Notes under the pieces: generated by a model | Told to the model about the DNA's origin: nothing | Database searches by the model: none | What the model saw: only the letters and a program-made list of their open reading frames with translations | Program-made: the position numbers and the translations under genes | Shown here: positions 6,781-12,990 of the stretch, piece by piece | Layout: each line of letters opens with the position of its first letter | How positions within the stretch are numbered: the first letter of the stretch is position 1 | Origin: an uncultured Vogesella sp. | GTDB lineage: Bacteria > Pseudomonadota > Gammaproteobacteria > Burkholderiales > Chromobacteriaceae | DNA: 16,095 nucleotides | Assembly: GCA_946479405.1 (NCBI GenBank) | Contig: CAMLGD010000057.1 | Location: 1-16,095, forward strand | Direction of reading: 5' to 3'

Positions 6781-7542
6781 ATGCACGCCGATGACATCCG
6801 CTCTGCCGCCATCACCCTTGCGGCCCGCCGCCTCAGCGGAGAATCCGGCCCCTTGCTGGCCGGCGAGCAGGCGCCGCAGACGCTGGCCGACGCCCTGGCG
6901 ATTCAGCAGGGAGTGCGCGAGCTAATGGGCAATAGCGTGGCCGGCTGGAAGTGCGGGCTGCCGGGCGAGGGCCGGGTGGTGCTGGCGCCGATCTACGGCA
7001 GTACCGTGTTTGATGCCTCGCCGTGCCCGGTATGGGTGCGTGGCGGCGTGGTGCGCACCGAGCCGGAGCTGGCGTTCGTGTTCGCCGCCGGCCTGCCGGC
7101 GCGCGACCTGGCTTACAGCCAGGACGAGGTGCTGGCCGCCATCAGCAGTGTGCGGCTGGCGCTGGAGCTGATCGACAGCCGTTTCGAAGCTGAGCCGAAG
7201 CCATCCTTCCTGCAATCGCTGGCTGATGGCCTGGTGAACCAGGGCTTGCTGCTGGGGCCGCATGTCGACAAGGCGCAGGCGCTGGCGGCCGGCACCCTCG
7301 CCATCCGCGTGCAGCAGGGCGAGCGCGACGAGTTGCTGGACGGTGTGCATCCGGCCGGCGAACCGCTGGCGCCGCTGCTGTGGCTGGTGGAATACCTGCG
7401 CCAGCGCGGCGAGGGCCTGCTGCCGGGGCAGGTGGTGATTACCGGTTCCTATGCCGGCGTGGTGGATCTGTTGCCGGTGGTGCCGGCAACGTTGCAGTTT
7501 GGCGATTTGGGTGTGCTGACCGTGGAATTCAGCGCGCGTTGA
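6781..7542 (+). CDS. 2-keto-4-pentenoate hydratase / FAH-family enzyme (MhpD-like)
   Basis: The 253-residue protein has the length and motifs of the MhpD hydratase/decarboxylase branch of the fumarylacetoacetate hydrolase fold. GWKCGL (55-60) corresponds to the conserved lysine region. The divalent-metal ligands are visible as TEPELAF (E94 and E96) and LELIDSRF (E129). VVITGSYAG (218-226) is near the C-terminal substrate loop. Relatives hydrate 2-hydroxypenta-2,4-dienoate in aromatic meta-cleavage pathways, or decarboxylate 4-oxalocrotonate. No other aromatic catabolism gene is adjacent, so the substrate is open. GGAG stands 8 bases before the ATG at 6781; the frame is open further upstream through the palindrome, but that extension has no support. 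It appears to be a single gene. Confidence 0.85.
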   Translation: MHADDIRSAAITLAARRLSGESGPLLAGEQAPQTLADALAIQQGVRELMGNSVAGWKCGLPGEGRVVLAPIYGSTVFDASPCPVWVRGGVVRTEPELAFVFAAGLPARDLAYSQDEVLAAISSVRLALELIDSRFEAEPKPSFLQSLADGLVNQGLLLGPHVDKAQALAAGTLAIRVQQGERDELLDGVHPAGEPLAPLLWLVEYLRQRGEGLLPGQVVITGSYAGVVDLLPVVPATLQFGDLGVLTVEFSAR

Positions 7543-7621
7543 GCGTGCGCCTTGTACCGTATCGCCGGCAGCGCCCGGTGGCGGCACTCCCGCTCGTGTT
7601 GGCTGCAGTCCGTAACGGATG

Positions 7622-7709
7622 TGCGGCCAACGTTTTGGTGGCGGTAGCACGGGCAGGGTAAGGCTCGACTGTTTGGTGACACCACTACCGCAGGGGCACG
7701 TTGGCCGCA
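7622..7709. repeat. Long inverted pair of 12-mer repeats with inner complementary arms
   Basis: A minus-strand copy (7622-7633, TGCGGCCAACGT) faces a plus-strand copy (7698-7709, ACGTTGGCCGCA). Inside them GCGGTAG (7641-7647) is complementary to CTACCGC (7685-7691), so the whole 88 bases can fold into one long interrupted hairpin, a layout like REP/BIME elements. It lies 3' of the hydratase and upstream of the metN promoter. Confidence 0.75.
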
Positions 7710-7822
7710 GCTGCCTTTGGATGGGCTTTATTCTGTATACAGTATGTAAATAGCAGAAAATTCTATAAGCCAAGCACTTTACCGGTAGCTGTTATATGGC
7801 TACTATTTGTGCATCGCAGCGA

Positions 7823-7851
7823 TTGACACAAACGAACGGATGCTGTTCAAT
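7823..7851 (+). promoter_or_regulatory. Sigma70-like promoter of metNIQ
   Basis: A perfect TTGACA (7823-7828) is followed, after a 17-base spacer, by TTCAAT (7846-7851), a 4 of 6 match to the -10 consensus. Transcription would start near 7858. Two overlapping inverted repeats, AATTG-TGAT-CAATT (7849-7862) and ATCAA-TTAC-TTGAT (7856-7869), cover the start site and could bind a repressor. The start lies about 13 bases before the riboswitch-like element. Confidence 0.55.
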
Positions 7852-7870
7852 TGTGATCAATTACTTGATT

Positions 7871-7917
7871 TAACGCCGATTTGATACAGCTTGCGGGCGT
7901 AAAACTGCTAAAGCGTG
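7871..7917 (+). ncRNA. SAM-II-like riboswitch aptamer in the metNIQ leader
   Basis: The layout matches the SAM-II (SAM_alpha) class. P1 is ACGCC (7873-7877) pairing with GGCGT (7896-7900). The loop opens with GATTTGA (7878-7884) and ends with GCTTGC (7889-7894). After P1 come AAAA and then GCTAAAGC (7907-7914). GCTT of the loop (7889-7892) can pair with AAGC (7911-7914), giving the H-type pseudoknot typical of the class. From family knowledge, GATTTG, GCTTGC and GCTAAA are the conserved blocks and SAM is the ligand. Placement before a methionine importer fits. It was recognised by eye, without a covariance-model search. Confidence 0.75.
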
Positions 7918-7929
7918 GAGATTGTCATC

Positions 7930-7974
7930 TTGAATGATCTTCCAGATTTTCGAATTCGAAGATTCCATGCTTAA
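7930..7974 (+). CDS. Possible 14-codon leader peptide gated by the riboswitch
   Basis: GGAG (7917-7920) lies 3 bases after the pseudoknot. Nine bases further a TTG (7930) opens a 14-codon frame, [14 protein letters not shown], whose TAA (7972-7974) overlaps the first bases of the terminator stem. An alternative ATG at 7934 opens a 48-codon frame that runs through the terminator and into metN (stop at 8078-8080). Either way, translation from this site would interfere with terminator folding. There is no homology or codon evidence that the peptide itself matters. Confidence 0.3.
   Translation: MNDLPDFRIRRFHA
7937..7962 (+). other. Inverted repeat between aptamer and terminator
   Basis: ATCTTC (7937-7942) and GAAGAT (7957-7962) can form a stem whose loop contains the palindrome TTCGAATTCGAA partly overlapping its right arm. 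It could shape or compete with the downstream terminator. It does not overlap the terminator arms, so it is not an obvious antiterminator on its own. Confidence 0.35.
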
Positions 7975-8006
7975 AGCCCGCCAGCACACCAACGGCGGGC
8001 TTTATT
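7973..8006 (+). terminator. Intrinsic terminator in the metNIQ leader (attenuator)
   Basis: AAAGCCCGCC (7973-7982) and GGCGGGCTTT (7994-8003) form a perfect 10-bp stem with an 11-base loop, followed by ATT. It ends about 15 bases before metN and well after the predicted promoter, so it can only act as an attenuator for metNIQ. The trailing T tract is short (TTTATT), which suggests conditional rather than complete termination. Confidence 0.7.
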
Positions 8007-8021
8007 GCTTTGGAGTCCCGG

Positions 8022-8759
8022 ATGATTCACCTCAAGAATGTGCACAAGCGCTTCAAGAAGCCCGATGGCGGCTGGTTTGATGCGGTGCGTGACACCACCC
8101 TCCACATCAAGGAAGGGGAGATTTTCGGCTTGATCGGTTTTTCCGGCGCCGGCAAATCCACCCTGCTGCGCCTGATCAATCTGCTGGAACGCCCGGATAG
8201 CGGCGAAGTGAATGTCGATGGACAGGATCTAACCGTACTGTCCGCCCGCGAGCTGCGTCGTGCCCGCCAGAATATCGGCATGGTGTTTCAGCAGTTCAAT
8301 CTGATGGCCAACCGCACCGTGGCCGACAACGTGGCCTTTCCGCTGGAGATCGCCGGCTGGAGCCGCGCCGAAATCGAGCAGCGCGTGGCGGAATGCCTGG
8401 ACATCGTCGGTCTGGCCGACCGTGCCGGCCACTATCCGGCGCAGTTGTCCGGCGGCCAGAAGCAGCGTGTTGGCATCGCCCGCGCGCTGGCACCGCGCCC
8501 GCACGTGATTCTGGCCGATGAGCCGACCTCGGCGCTGGACCCGAAAACCACGCAATCCATTCTCGACTGCCTGCAGGACATCAATAGCCGCTTTGGCGTC
8601 ACCGTGGTGATCGTCACCCACGAGATGCATGTGGTGCGTTCCATCTGCCATCGCGCCGCGCTGCTGGATGCCGGCGAGGTGGTGGAGACCCTGCTGGTGG
8701 AAAACAAGACAGTGGCGGCGACTTCCGCGCTGGCCAAATCCCTGCTGGAGGCCGCATAA
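8022..8759 (+). CDS. metN: Methionine ABC importer ATP-binding protein, short form
   Basis: The 245-residue ATPase has Walker [10 protein letters not shown] (39-47), Q-loop Q90, signature LSGGQ (142-146), Walker B VILADE (162-167) and switch histidine H200. It powers uptake of L- and D-methionine with MetI and MetQ at the inner membrane. E. coli MetN has about 343 residues, ending in an ACT-like NIL/C2 domain that binds methionine and inhibits transport. Here the protein stops after the ABC domain, as in the Neisseria protein, so this feedback control is absent. The start at 8022 is chosen over the TTG at 8010 because GGAG lies 6 bases before it. The stop codon abuts the metI ATG directly. 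Expression is probably governed by the SAM-II-like leader. Confidence 0.93.
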   Translation: MIHLKNVHKRFKKPDGGWFDAVRDTTLHIKEGEIFGLIGFSGAGKSTLLRLINLLERPDSGEVNVDGQDLTVLSARELRRARQNIGMVFQQFNLMANRTVADNVAFPLEIAGWSRAEIEQRVAECLDIVGLADRAGHYPAQLSGGQKQRVGIARALAPRPHVILADEPTSALDPKTTQSILDCLQDINSRFGVTVVIVTHEMHVVRSICHRAALLDAGEVVETLLVENKTVAATSALAKSLLEAA

Positions 8760-9446
8760 ATGGATGAGCTGACTTTTGCCCAGGCTGTAAGCAATGTGCT
8801 GGAGATGTCGCCGGAAATCTGGCAGGCCAGCCTGGAAACCGGACTGATGCTGGCCATCGGCCTGACCACGGCGATCCTGCTGGGCGGCCCGCTGGGTGTG
8901 CTGCTGTACCTGACACAACCGGGCCAGCTGTTTGCGCATCGTGCCGTCAACGGCGTGCTGGGCTGGCTGGTAAACCTGGTGCGTTCCTTCCCGTTCATCA
9001 TCCTGATGGTATCGCTGGTGCCGCTGACGCGCGTGCTGGTGGGGTCCACCATCGGCCCGATCGCTGCCGCCGTGCCGCTGTCGTTTGCCGCCATCCCGTA
9101 CTTTGCCCGCCTGGTGGAGCAGACCCTGCGCGAGATTCCACGTGGGGTAGTGGAGGCCGCCGAGGCGATGGGTGCCAGCCCGGCGCAGATCATTTTCAAG
9201 GTGCTGATCAATGAAGGCCGTGCCGGTCTGATTTCTAGTCTCACCATTCTGACCATCAGCTTCCTCAGCTACTCGGCAGTAGCCGGCGTGGTGGGTGGTG
9301 GCGGCATTGGCGACCTGGCTATCCGCTACGGCTACTACCGCTTCCAGACCGAGGTAATGGTGGCGATGGTGCTGCTGCTGGTGGTGATCGTGCAGATCAT
9401 CCAGCTGGTCGGCAATCGCCTGGCGGCACGACTGGATAAACGTTAA
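8760..9446 (+). CDS. metI: Methionine ABC importer permease
   Basis: The 228-residue inner-membrane protein has about five membrane helices (roughly 23-51, 65-92, 98-118, 158-185, 197-217). It carries the BPD permease EAA loop VVEAAEAMGASPAQIIFKVLI (begins near 130), which docks on MetN. The opening ETGLMLAIGLTTAILLGGPLG and the SYSAVAGVVGGGGIGDLAIRYGY-like region are typical of MetI. It starts immediately after the metN stop, with GGAGG 8 bases upstream inside the end of metN, so translation of the two is likely coupled. metQ follows 63 bp later in the same operon. Confidence 0.95.
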   Translation: MDELTFAQAVSNVLEMSPEIWQASLETGLMLAIGLTTAILLGGPLGVLLYLTQPGQLFAHRAVNGVLGWLVNLVRSFPFIILMVSLVPLTRVLVGSTIGPIAAAVPLSFAAIPYFARLVEQTLREIPRGVVEAAEAMGASPAQIIFKVLINEGRAGLISSLTILTISFLSYSAVAGVVGGGGIGDLAIRYGYYRFQTEVMVAMVLLLVVIVQIIQLVGNRLAARLDKR

Positions 9447-9455
9447 CCCCCGACC

Positions 9456-9475
9456 GGGGCGGGTAGATGCGCCCC
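9456..9475 (+). other. Hairpin in the metI-metQ gap
   Basis: GGGGCG (9456-9461) and CGCCCC (9470-9475) form a 6-bp stem with an 8-base loop and no T tract. Such a structure can protect the downstream metQ message or limit upstream decay, raising binding protein over transporter. That role is an inference from other ABC operons. Confidence 0.4.
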
Positions 9476-9509
9476 ATTACAAAGAGATCACTCTCACAAG
9501 GAGCTAATA

Positions 9510-10319
9510 ATGCGTCGTTTTGTTCTGAAATCGCTGGCGGTTGCCGCCCTGGGTCTGACTGTTGCGGCCAACGTGCAGGCGGCTGATCCGGCCAAGAAAG
9601 AAATCGTCATCGGCACCACCGTGGGTGACTTTGGCGACATGGTCAAGCAGTCCATCAAGCCGATTCTGGAAAAGCAGGGCTACAGCGTGAAGCTGGTGGA
9701 ATTTACCGACTACGTACGTCCGAACCTGGCGCTGCAGGAAGGCTCGCTGGACGTGAACGTGTTCCAGCACAAGCCGTACCTGGACAACTTTGCCAAAGAG
9801 CACAAGCTGAGCCTGAAGGAAGTGTTCCAGGTGCCGACCGCACCGCTGGGCATCTATCCGGGCAAGCTGAAGTCGCTGAAGGATGTGAAGCCGGGTAGCA
9901 CCGTATCGGCCCCGAACGATCCGTCCAACTTCGCCCGCGCGCTGGTGATGTTCAATGACCTGGGCTGGATCAAGCTGAAGAAGGGCATTAACCCGCTGAC
10001 CGCCTCCGAGCGCGACATCGACGTAAACCTGAAGCAGGTCAAGATCGTACCGCTGGAAGCCGCGCAGCTGCCGCGCTCGCGCAACGATGTGGACTTCGCG
10101 GTAATCAACGGCAACTACGCCACCAGCTCCGGCATCAAGCTGACCGAAGCCGTGTTCCAGGAAAAGAGCTACGCCTACGTGAACTGGGGCGCGATGCGTG
10201 CTGGTGATGTGGCCAAGCCGTGGGCCAAGGACGTGATCGCCGCCTACAACTCCAAGGACTTCCGCGCCTGGGCAACCCAGAAGTACGCTGGCTACAAGCT
10301 GCCGGCCGCCTGGAAGTAA
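9510..10319 (+). CDS. metQ: Methionine-binding protein of the MetNIQ importer
   Basis: The 269-residue protein belongs to the NlpA/MetQ family (EIVIGTTVGDFGDM near the mature N-terminus, then DYVRPNLALQEGSLDVNVFQHKPYLDNF). It delivers methionine to MetNI in the periplasm. The signal peptide MRRFVLKSLAVAALGLTVAANVQA (residues 1-24) ends with a signal peptidase I site VQA|AD. There is no lipobox, and in fact no cysteine in the whole protein, whereas E. coli and Neisseria MetQ are lipoproteins. It is therefore predicted to be freely soluble in the periplasm. A strong AAGGAG lies 9 bases before the start. Its distance from metI (63 bp) and the intergenic hairpin suggest separate tuning of its level. 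A terminator follows at 10449-10473. Confidence 0.93.
   Translation: MRRFVLKSLAVAALGLTVAANVQAADPAKKEIVIGTTVGDFGDMVKQSIKPILEKQGYSVKLVEFTDYVRPNLALQEGSLDVNVFQHKPYLDNFAKEHKLSLKEVFQVPTAPLGIYPGKLKSLKDVKPGSTVSAPNDPSNFARALVMFNDLGWIKLKKGINPLTASERDIDVNLKQVKIVPLEAAQLPRSRNDVDFAVINGNYATSSGIKLTEAVFQEKSYAYVNWGAMRAGDVAKPWAKDVIAAYNSKDFRAWATQKYAGYKLPAAWK
9563..9574 (-). repeat. Copy of dispersed 12-mer ASGTTGGCCGCA (ACG variant), inside metQ
   Basis: TGCGGCCAACGT on the plus strand is an exact minus-strand copy. It overlaps the codons for Val-Ala-Ala-Asn-Val near the end of the MetQ signal peptide, a region tolerant of sequence change. Confidence 0.7.
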
Positions 10320-10400
10320 AGCGCTGTAGTGGCATGGCGGGTGGTGGCGTGTGTGTCGCGTACAACAGGGAGCCATCGCCCGGTCATGTCGGCTGCTGCT

Positions 10401-10412
10401 TGCGGCCAACCT
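10401..10412 (-). repeat. Copy of dispersed 12-mer ASGTTGGCCGCA (AGG variant)
   Basis: TGCGGCCAACCT on the plus strand is an exact minus-strand copy, extended by T to the 13-base AAGGTTGGCCGCA form. It lies between the metQ stop and the metQ terminator. Confidence 0.8.
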
Positions 10413-10448
10413 TTTCCTTGAAACACTCCTGGCATTCAAGGCTTCTCC

Positions 10449-10473
10449 GCGGACTTCGGTCCGCTTTTTTTTT
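10449..10473 (+). terminator. Rho-independent terminator of metNIQ
   Basis: GCGGAC (10449-10454) and GTCCGC (10459-10464) enclose a stable TTCG tetraloop and are followed by nine T residues. It lies 130 bases after the metQ stop. Confidence 0.92.
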
Positions 10474-10522
10474 GGATGGGGTGGGTGCTTGCTTGCGGTC
10501 ACGTGCACGCTGCGCAAGACGC

Positions 10523-10547
10523 AAAAAAGCCCGCCGAGGCGGGCTTT
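10523..10547 (-). terminator. Rho-independent terminator of fadD
   Basis: On the minus strand AGCCCGCC (complement of 10538-10545) and GGCGGGCT (complement of 10528-10535) form the stem, followed by a T tract (complement of 10523-10528). It starts about 20 bases after the fadD stop. The stem sequence is nearly the same as the metN leader terminator. Confidence 0.88.
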
Positions 10548-10565
10548 GCATATCGGTGGTATGCC

Positions 10566-12239
10566 TCAGGCTTTTACTTCGGCATCGCGCAGCGCCCGGC
10601 GCAGGATCTTGCCGACGTTGGTCTTTGGTAGCTCGTCACGGAATTCGACGAACTTCGGCACCTTGTAGCCAGTGAGATTTTCGCGGCAGTGGTGGATGAT
10701 GTCCTGCTCGGTGAGGCTCTTGTCCTTGCGTACCACGAACACTTTCACCACTTCGCCGGATTTGTCGTCCGGAATGCCGATGCAGGCTACTTCCAGTACA
10801 CCCGGGTGGAGGGCCACCACGTCTTCGATCTCGTTCGGGTACACGTTGAAGCCGGAGACCAGGATCATGTCTTTCTTGCGATCCACCAGCTTTACAAAGC
10901 CTTCCGGGGTCAGCATCGCCATGTCGCCGGTGGCGAGGAAGCCTTGGCTGTCGATGACCTTGGCGGTTTCGTCCGGGCGCTGCCAGTAACCCTTCATCAC
11001 CTGCGGGCCGCGGATGCATAGTTCGCCGGATTCGCCGATACCCAGCGGCTGGCCGGTGCTGTCGCGGATCTCGATGTCGGTAGACGGAATCGGCAGGCCG
11101 ATGGTGCCGTTGTATTCCTTCATGTCCAGCGGGTTGATGCAGGCGGCCGGGCTGGTCTCGGTCAAGCCGTAGGCTTCGATCAGCGGGGTGCCGGTGATCT
11201 GCTTCCACTTTTCTGCCACCGCCTTTTGCACCGCCATGCCGCCGCCCAGCGCCAGGCGCCAGCTGGAGAAGTCCACGGTCTTGAAGTCGGGGTTGTTGAG
11301 CAGGGCGTTGAACAGGGTGTTGACACCGGTAATGGCGGTGACCTTGTACTTTTTCAGCTCCTTGACGAAACCGGGAATGTCGCGCGGATTGGTGATCAGT
11401 ACGCTCAGTGCGCCTACCTCGGTGAATACCATCAGGTTGGCCGTCAGGCAGAAGATGTGATACAGCGGCAGCGCGGTGACGATCACTTCCTGGCCTTCGC
11501 GCACGCTGTGCTTGATCCATTCGCCGGCCTGCAGCATGTTGGCCACGATGTTCTTGTGCGTCAGCATCGCACCCTTGGAGACGCCGGTGGTGCCACCGGT
11601 GTACTGCAGGAAGGCGATGTCGTCATGGCCGAGCGCAACCGGCGTGTAGGGCCTGGCGGCGCCTAGTTTCAAGGTGTCGTTGAAGCGGACGTGGCCGGCG
11701 ATGTGCCACGGCGGCACCATCTTCTTTGCCTTGCGTACCACGAAATTGACGATCAGGCCCTTGGGGAAGCCGAGCATGTCGCCGATGCTGGCGACGATCA
11801 CGTTCTTCACCGGGCTGCGCGGTAGCACCTGTTCCAGTACGTTGGCAAAGTTTTCCAGGATCAGGATGGTGTCGACACCGGCATCCTTCAGCTGGTGTTC
11901 CAGTTCGCGCGGGGTATAGAGCGGATTGACGTTCACCACGGTGCAGCCGGCGCGCAGGATGCCGAATACGGCCACCGGATACTGCAGCAGGTTGGGCATC
12001 ATGATGGCGACGCGGGCGCCTTTGGCCAGTTTCAACTCGTGCTGCAGATAAGAGGCAAACCGGGCGGACAGGGTGTCCAGCTCTCCATAGCTGAGTACCT
12101 TGTCCATGCACGCCAACGCCGGGCGCTCGCGGAACTTGGTCGCGCTGCGTTCAAATACTTCGGTGACCGACTGGAATTCGTTGATGTCGATCTCGTGGGC
12201 AATGCCAGGCTGGTAATTTTTGAGCCAGATCTTTTCCAT
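10566..12239 (-). CDS. fadD: Long-chain fatty acid-CoA ligase
   Basis: The 557-residue adenylate-forming enzyme activates fatty acids to acyl-CoA (ATP to AMP plus pyrophosphate) at the cytoplasmic face of the inner membrane for beta-oxidation or phospholipid synthesis. Motifs are the P-loop YTGGTTGVSKG (213-223), YGLTETSP (357-364), TGD (437-439), the hinge region DRKKDMILVSGFNVYPNEIE (453-472, the FACS signature), and the catalytic lysine in NVGK (K544). The length equals bacterial FadD. The frame extends to 12395, but the ATG at 12239 is preferred: it opens MEKIWLKNYQPGI as in other FadD proteins and has GGAGAA 10 bases upstream. TATAGT (complement of 12322-12327) could be a -10 element, though no good -35 is seen. 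It is a single gene with its own terminator. Confidence 0.93.
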   Translation of the reverse strand: MEKIWLKNYQPGIAHEIDINEFQSVTEVFERSATKFRERPALACMDKVLSYGELDTLSARFASYLQHELKLAKGARVAIMMPNLLQYPVAVFGILRAGCTVVNVNPLYTPRELEHQLKDAGVDTILILENFANVLEQVLPRSPVKNVIVASIGDMLGFPKGLIVNFVVRKAKKMVPPWHIAGHVRFNDTLKLGAARPYTPVALGHDDIAFLQYTGGTTGVSKGAMLTHKNIVANMLQAGEWIKHSVREGQEVIVTALPLYHIFCLTANLMVFTEVGALSVLITNPRDIPGFVKELKKYKVTAITGVNTLFNALLNNPDFKTVDFSSWRLALGGGMAVQKAVAEKWKQITGTPLIEAYGLTETSPAACINPLDMKEYNGTIGLPIPSTDIEIRDSTGQPLGIGESGELCIRGPQVMKGYWQRPDETAKVIDSQGFLATGDMAMLTPEGFVKLVDRKKDMILVSGFNVYPNEIEDVVALHPGVLEVACIGIPDDKSGEVVKVFVVRKDKSLTEQDIIHHCRENLTGYKVPKFVEFRDELPKTNVGKILRRALRDAEVKA

Positions 12240-12424
12240 GGCGTTTGGCTTCTCCGTCGTGTTGGATTTATCGCTGCCCTCTCTCGTTATGACGAACTGC
12301 GTGTGGAGGACAGTCAGGCTTACTATAGGTAATTCTTGTAAAACGCCCGTTTGTTTGGCGCGCGACAACTCTACCCGATGTCGTCGTTGGTGCAAAGCGC
12401 AGGCCCGGTGCGCGGCCCGGAGCT

Positions 12425-12456
12425 TGGTTTTCTTTTGCCGTAGAATGGTTTATAAT
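12425..12456 (+). promoter_or_regulatory. Promoter of the rimP-nusA-infB operon
   Basis: A perfect TATAAT at 12451-12456 is the clearest -10 box in the window. The best upstream match, TTGGTT (12425-12430), is 20 bases away, longer than ideal; TTTTCT at 12428-12433 has a 17-base spacer but is a poor -35. The expected start is near 12463, giving a leader of about 50 bases that contains an intrinsic terminator. Confidence 0.6.
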
Positions 12457-12471
12457 CGCGGCATTTTAGGG

Positions 12472-12499
12472 ATGGGCGGGTTTCGCCCATTTTTTATTT
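12472..12499 (+). terminator. Leader terminator (attenuator) of the rimP-nusA-infB operon
   Basis: ATGGGCG (12472-12478) and CGCCCAT (12484-12490) form a 7-bp stem with loop GGTTT, followed by TTTTTATTT. No plus-strand gene ends upstream, since fadD runs the other way. This strong terminator therefore lies only between the predicted promoter and rimP. It fits an attenuator, and in E. coli NusA is known to regulate its own operon through leader terminators. Confidence 0.75.
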
Positions 12500-12514
12500 C
12501 TGGAATTGATGCCC

Positions 12515-12940
12515 ATGGATGTACGTTTGCTGCTCGAGAACACGCTGCCCGGTATGGGCTATGAGCTTGTTGATTTTGAATTGACCCCTGGGGGTGGCTT
12601 TCGCGTGTTCATGGACAAGCCGGGCGGCATTACCGTTGAAGACTGCGTGGCGGTGAGCAATCACCTGACGCGCTTGTTCATGGTCGAAAACGTCGATTAC
12701 GACCGCCTTGAAGTGTCCTCGCCCGGCTTGGACCGCCCGCTGAAAAAGGAAGCGGACTATGTTCGCTTCAACGGCAGTCTGGCCAAGATCCGTACCCGTC
12801 TGCCCATCGACAACCAGAAGCGTTTCTTGGGGCGGATCGTCGGTATTGCCGAAGGGGTGGTGTCACTGGAAGTGGACGGCCGTACTGTTGCCATTCCCCT
12901 GTCGAATATCGACAAGGCCCGGCTGGAGCCGGAGTTCTGA
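12515..12940 (+). CDS. rimP: Ribosome maturation factor RimP
   Basis: The 141-residue protein assists assembly of the 30S ribosomal subunit in the cytoplasm. The N-terminal domain has the hallmark stretches [17 protein letters not shown] (7-23) and [20 protein letters not shown] (30-49), followed by [17 protein letters not shown] (about 63-79). The SH3-like C-terminal domain carries the FLGRIVG region. Family length is about 140-155. Starts at 12506 (TTG) and 12509 (ATG) are in frame and cannot be ruled out; MDVRLLLE is chosen because homologues begin close to this point. It leads the conserved rimP-nusA-infB operon, downstream of the TATAAT promoter and the leader terminator. Confidence 0.94.
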   Translation: MDVRLLLENTLPGMGYELVDFELTPGGGFRVFMDKPGGITVEDCVAVSNHLTRLFMVENVDYDRLEVSSPGLDRPLKKEADYVRFNGSLAKIRTRLPIDNQKRFLGRIVGIAEGVVSLEVDGRTVAIPLSNIDKARLEPEF

Positions 12941-12948
12941 TCGTCAGG

Positions 12949-12960
12949 ACGTTGGCCGCA
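12949..12960 (+). repeat. Copy of dispersed 12-mer ASGTTGGCCGCA (ACG variant)
   Basis: This exact ACGTTGGCCGCA sits in the 50-bp rimP-nusA gap inside an operon, immediately followed by TAAAAAAG. A mid-operon position argues against a purely terminator role for the repeat. Confidence 0.8.
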
Positions 12961-12990
12961 TAAAAAAGAATACGAAATTCGGAGGATTGA

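Larger units (their letters stand above)
7543..8021 (+). other. 479-base non-coding region: repeat pair, promoter and regulatory leader of metNIQ
   Basis: The first part (7543-7621) shows only a weak imperfect hairpin near 7563-7582. A long inverted pair of 12-mer repeats occupies 7622-7709. An AT-richer stretch (7712-7822) has no gene that I can support. From 7823 onward come a sigma70-like promoter, a SAM-II-like aptamer, a short leader frame and an intrinsic terminator, each listed separately. No conserved protein is encoded here. Confidence 0.7.

Noticed and set aside
7733..7742. CTGTATACAG as a LexA (SOS) box
   Set aside because: The two half sites are separated by only 2 bases instead of the 8 in a CTGT-N8-ACAG box, and no SOS gene follows.
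12420..12514. A tRNA gene upstream of rimP, as metY in E. coli
   Set aside because: There is no cloverleaf or CCA end, and the space between promoter and rimP is too short.
1700..12960. The 12-mer as a known Neisseriaceae DNA-uptake sequence dialect or the Pasteurellaceae USS
   Set aside because: It lacks the CTG core of the described DUS dialects and does not match the AAGTGCGGT core of USS. Only the behaviour is similar.
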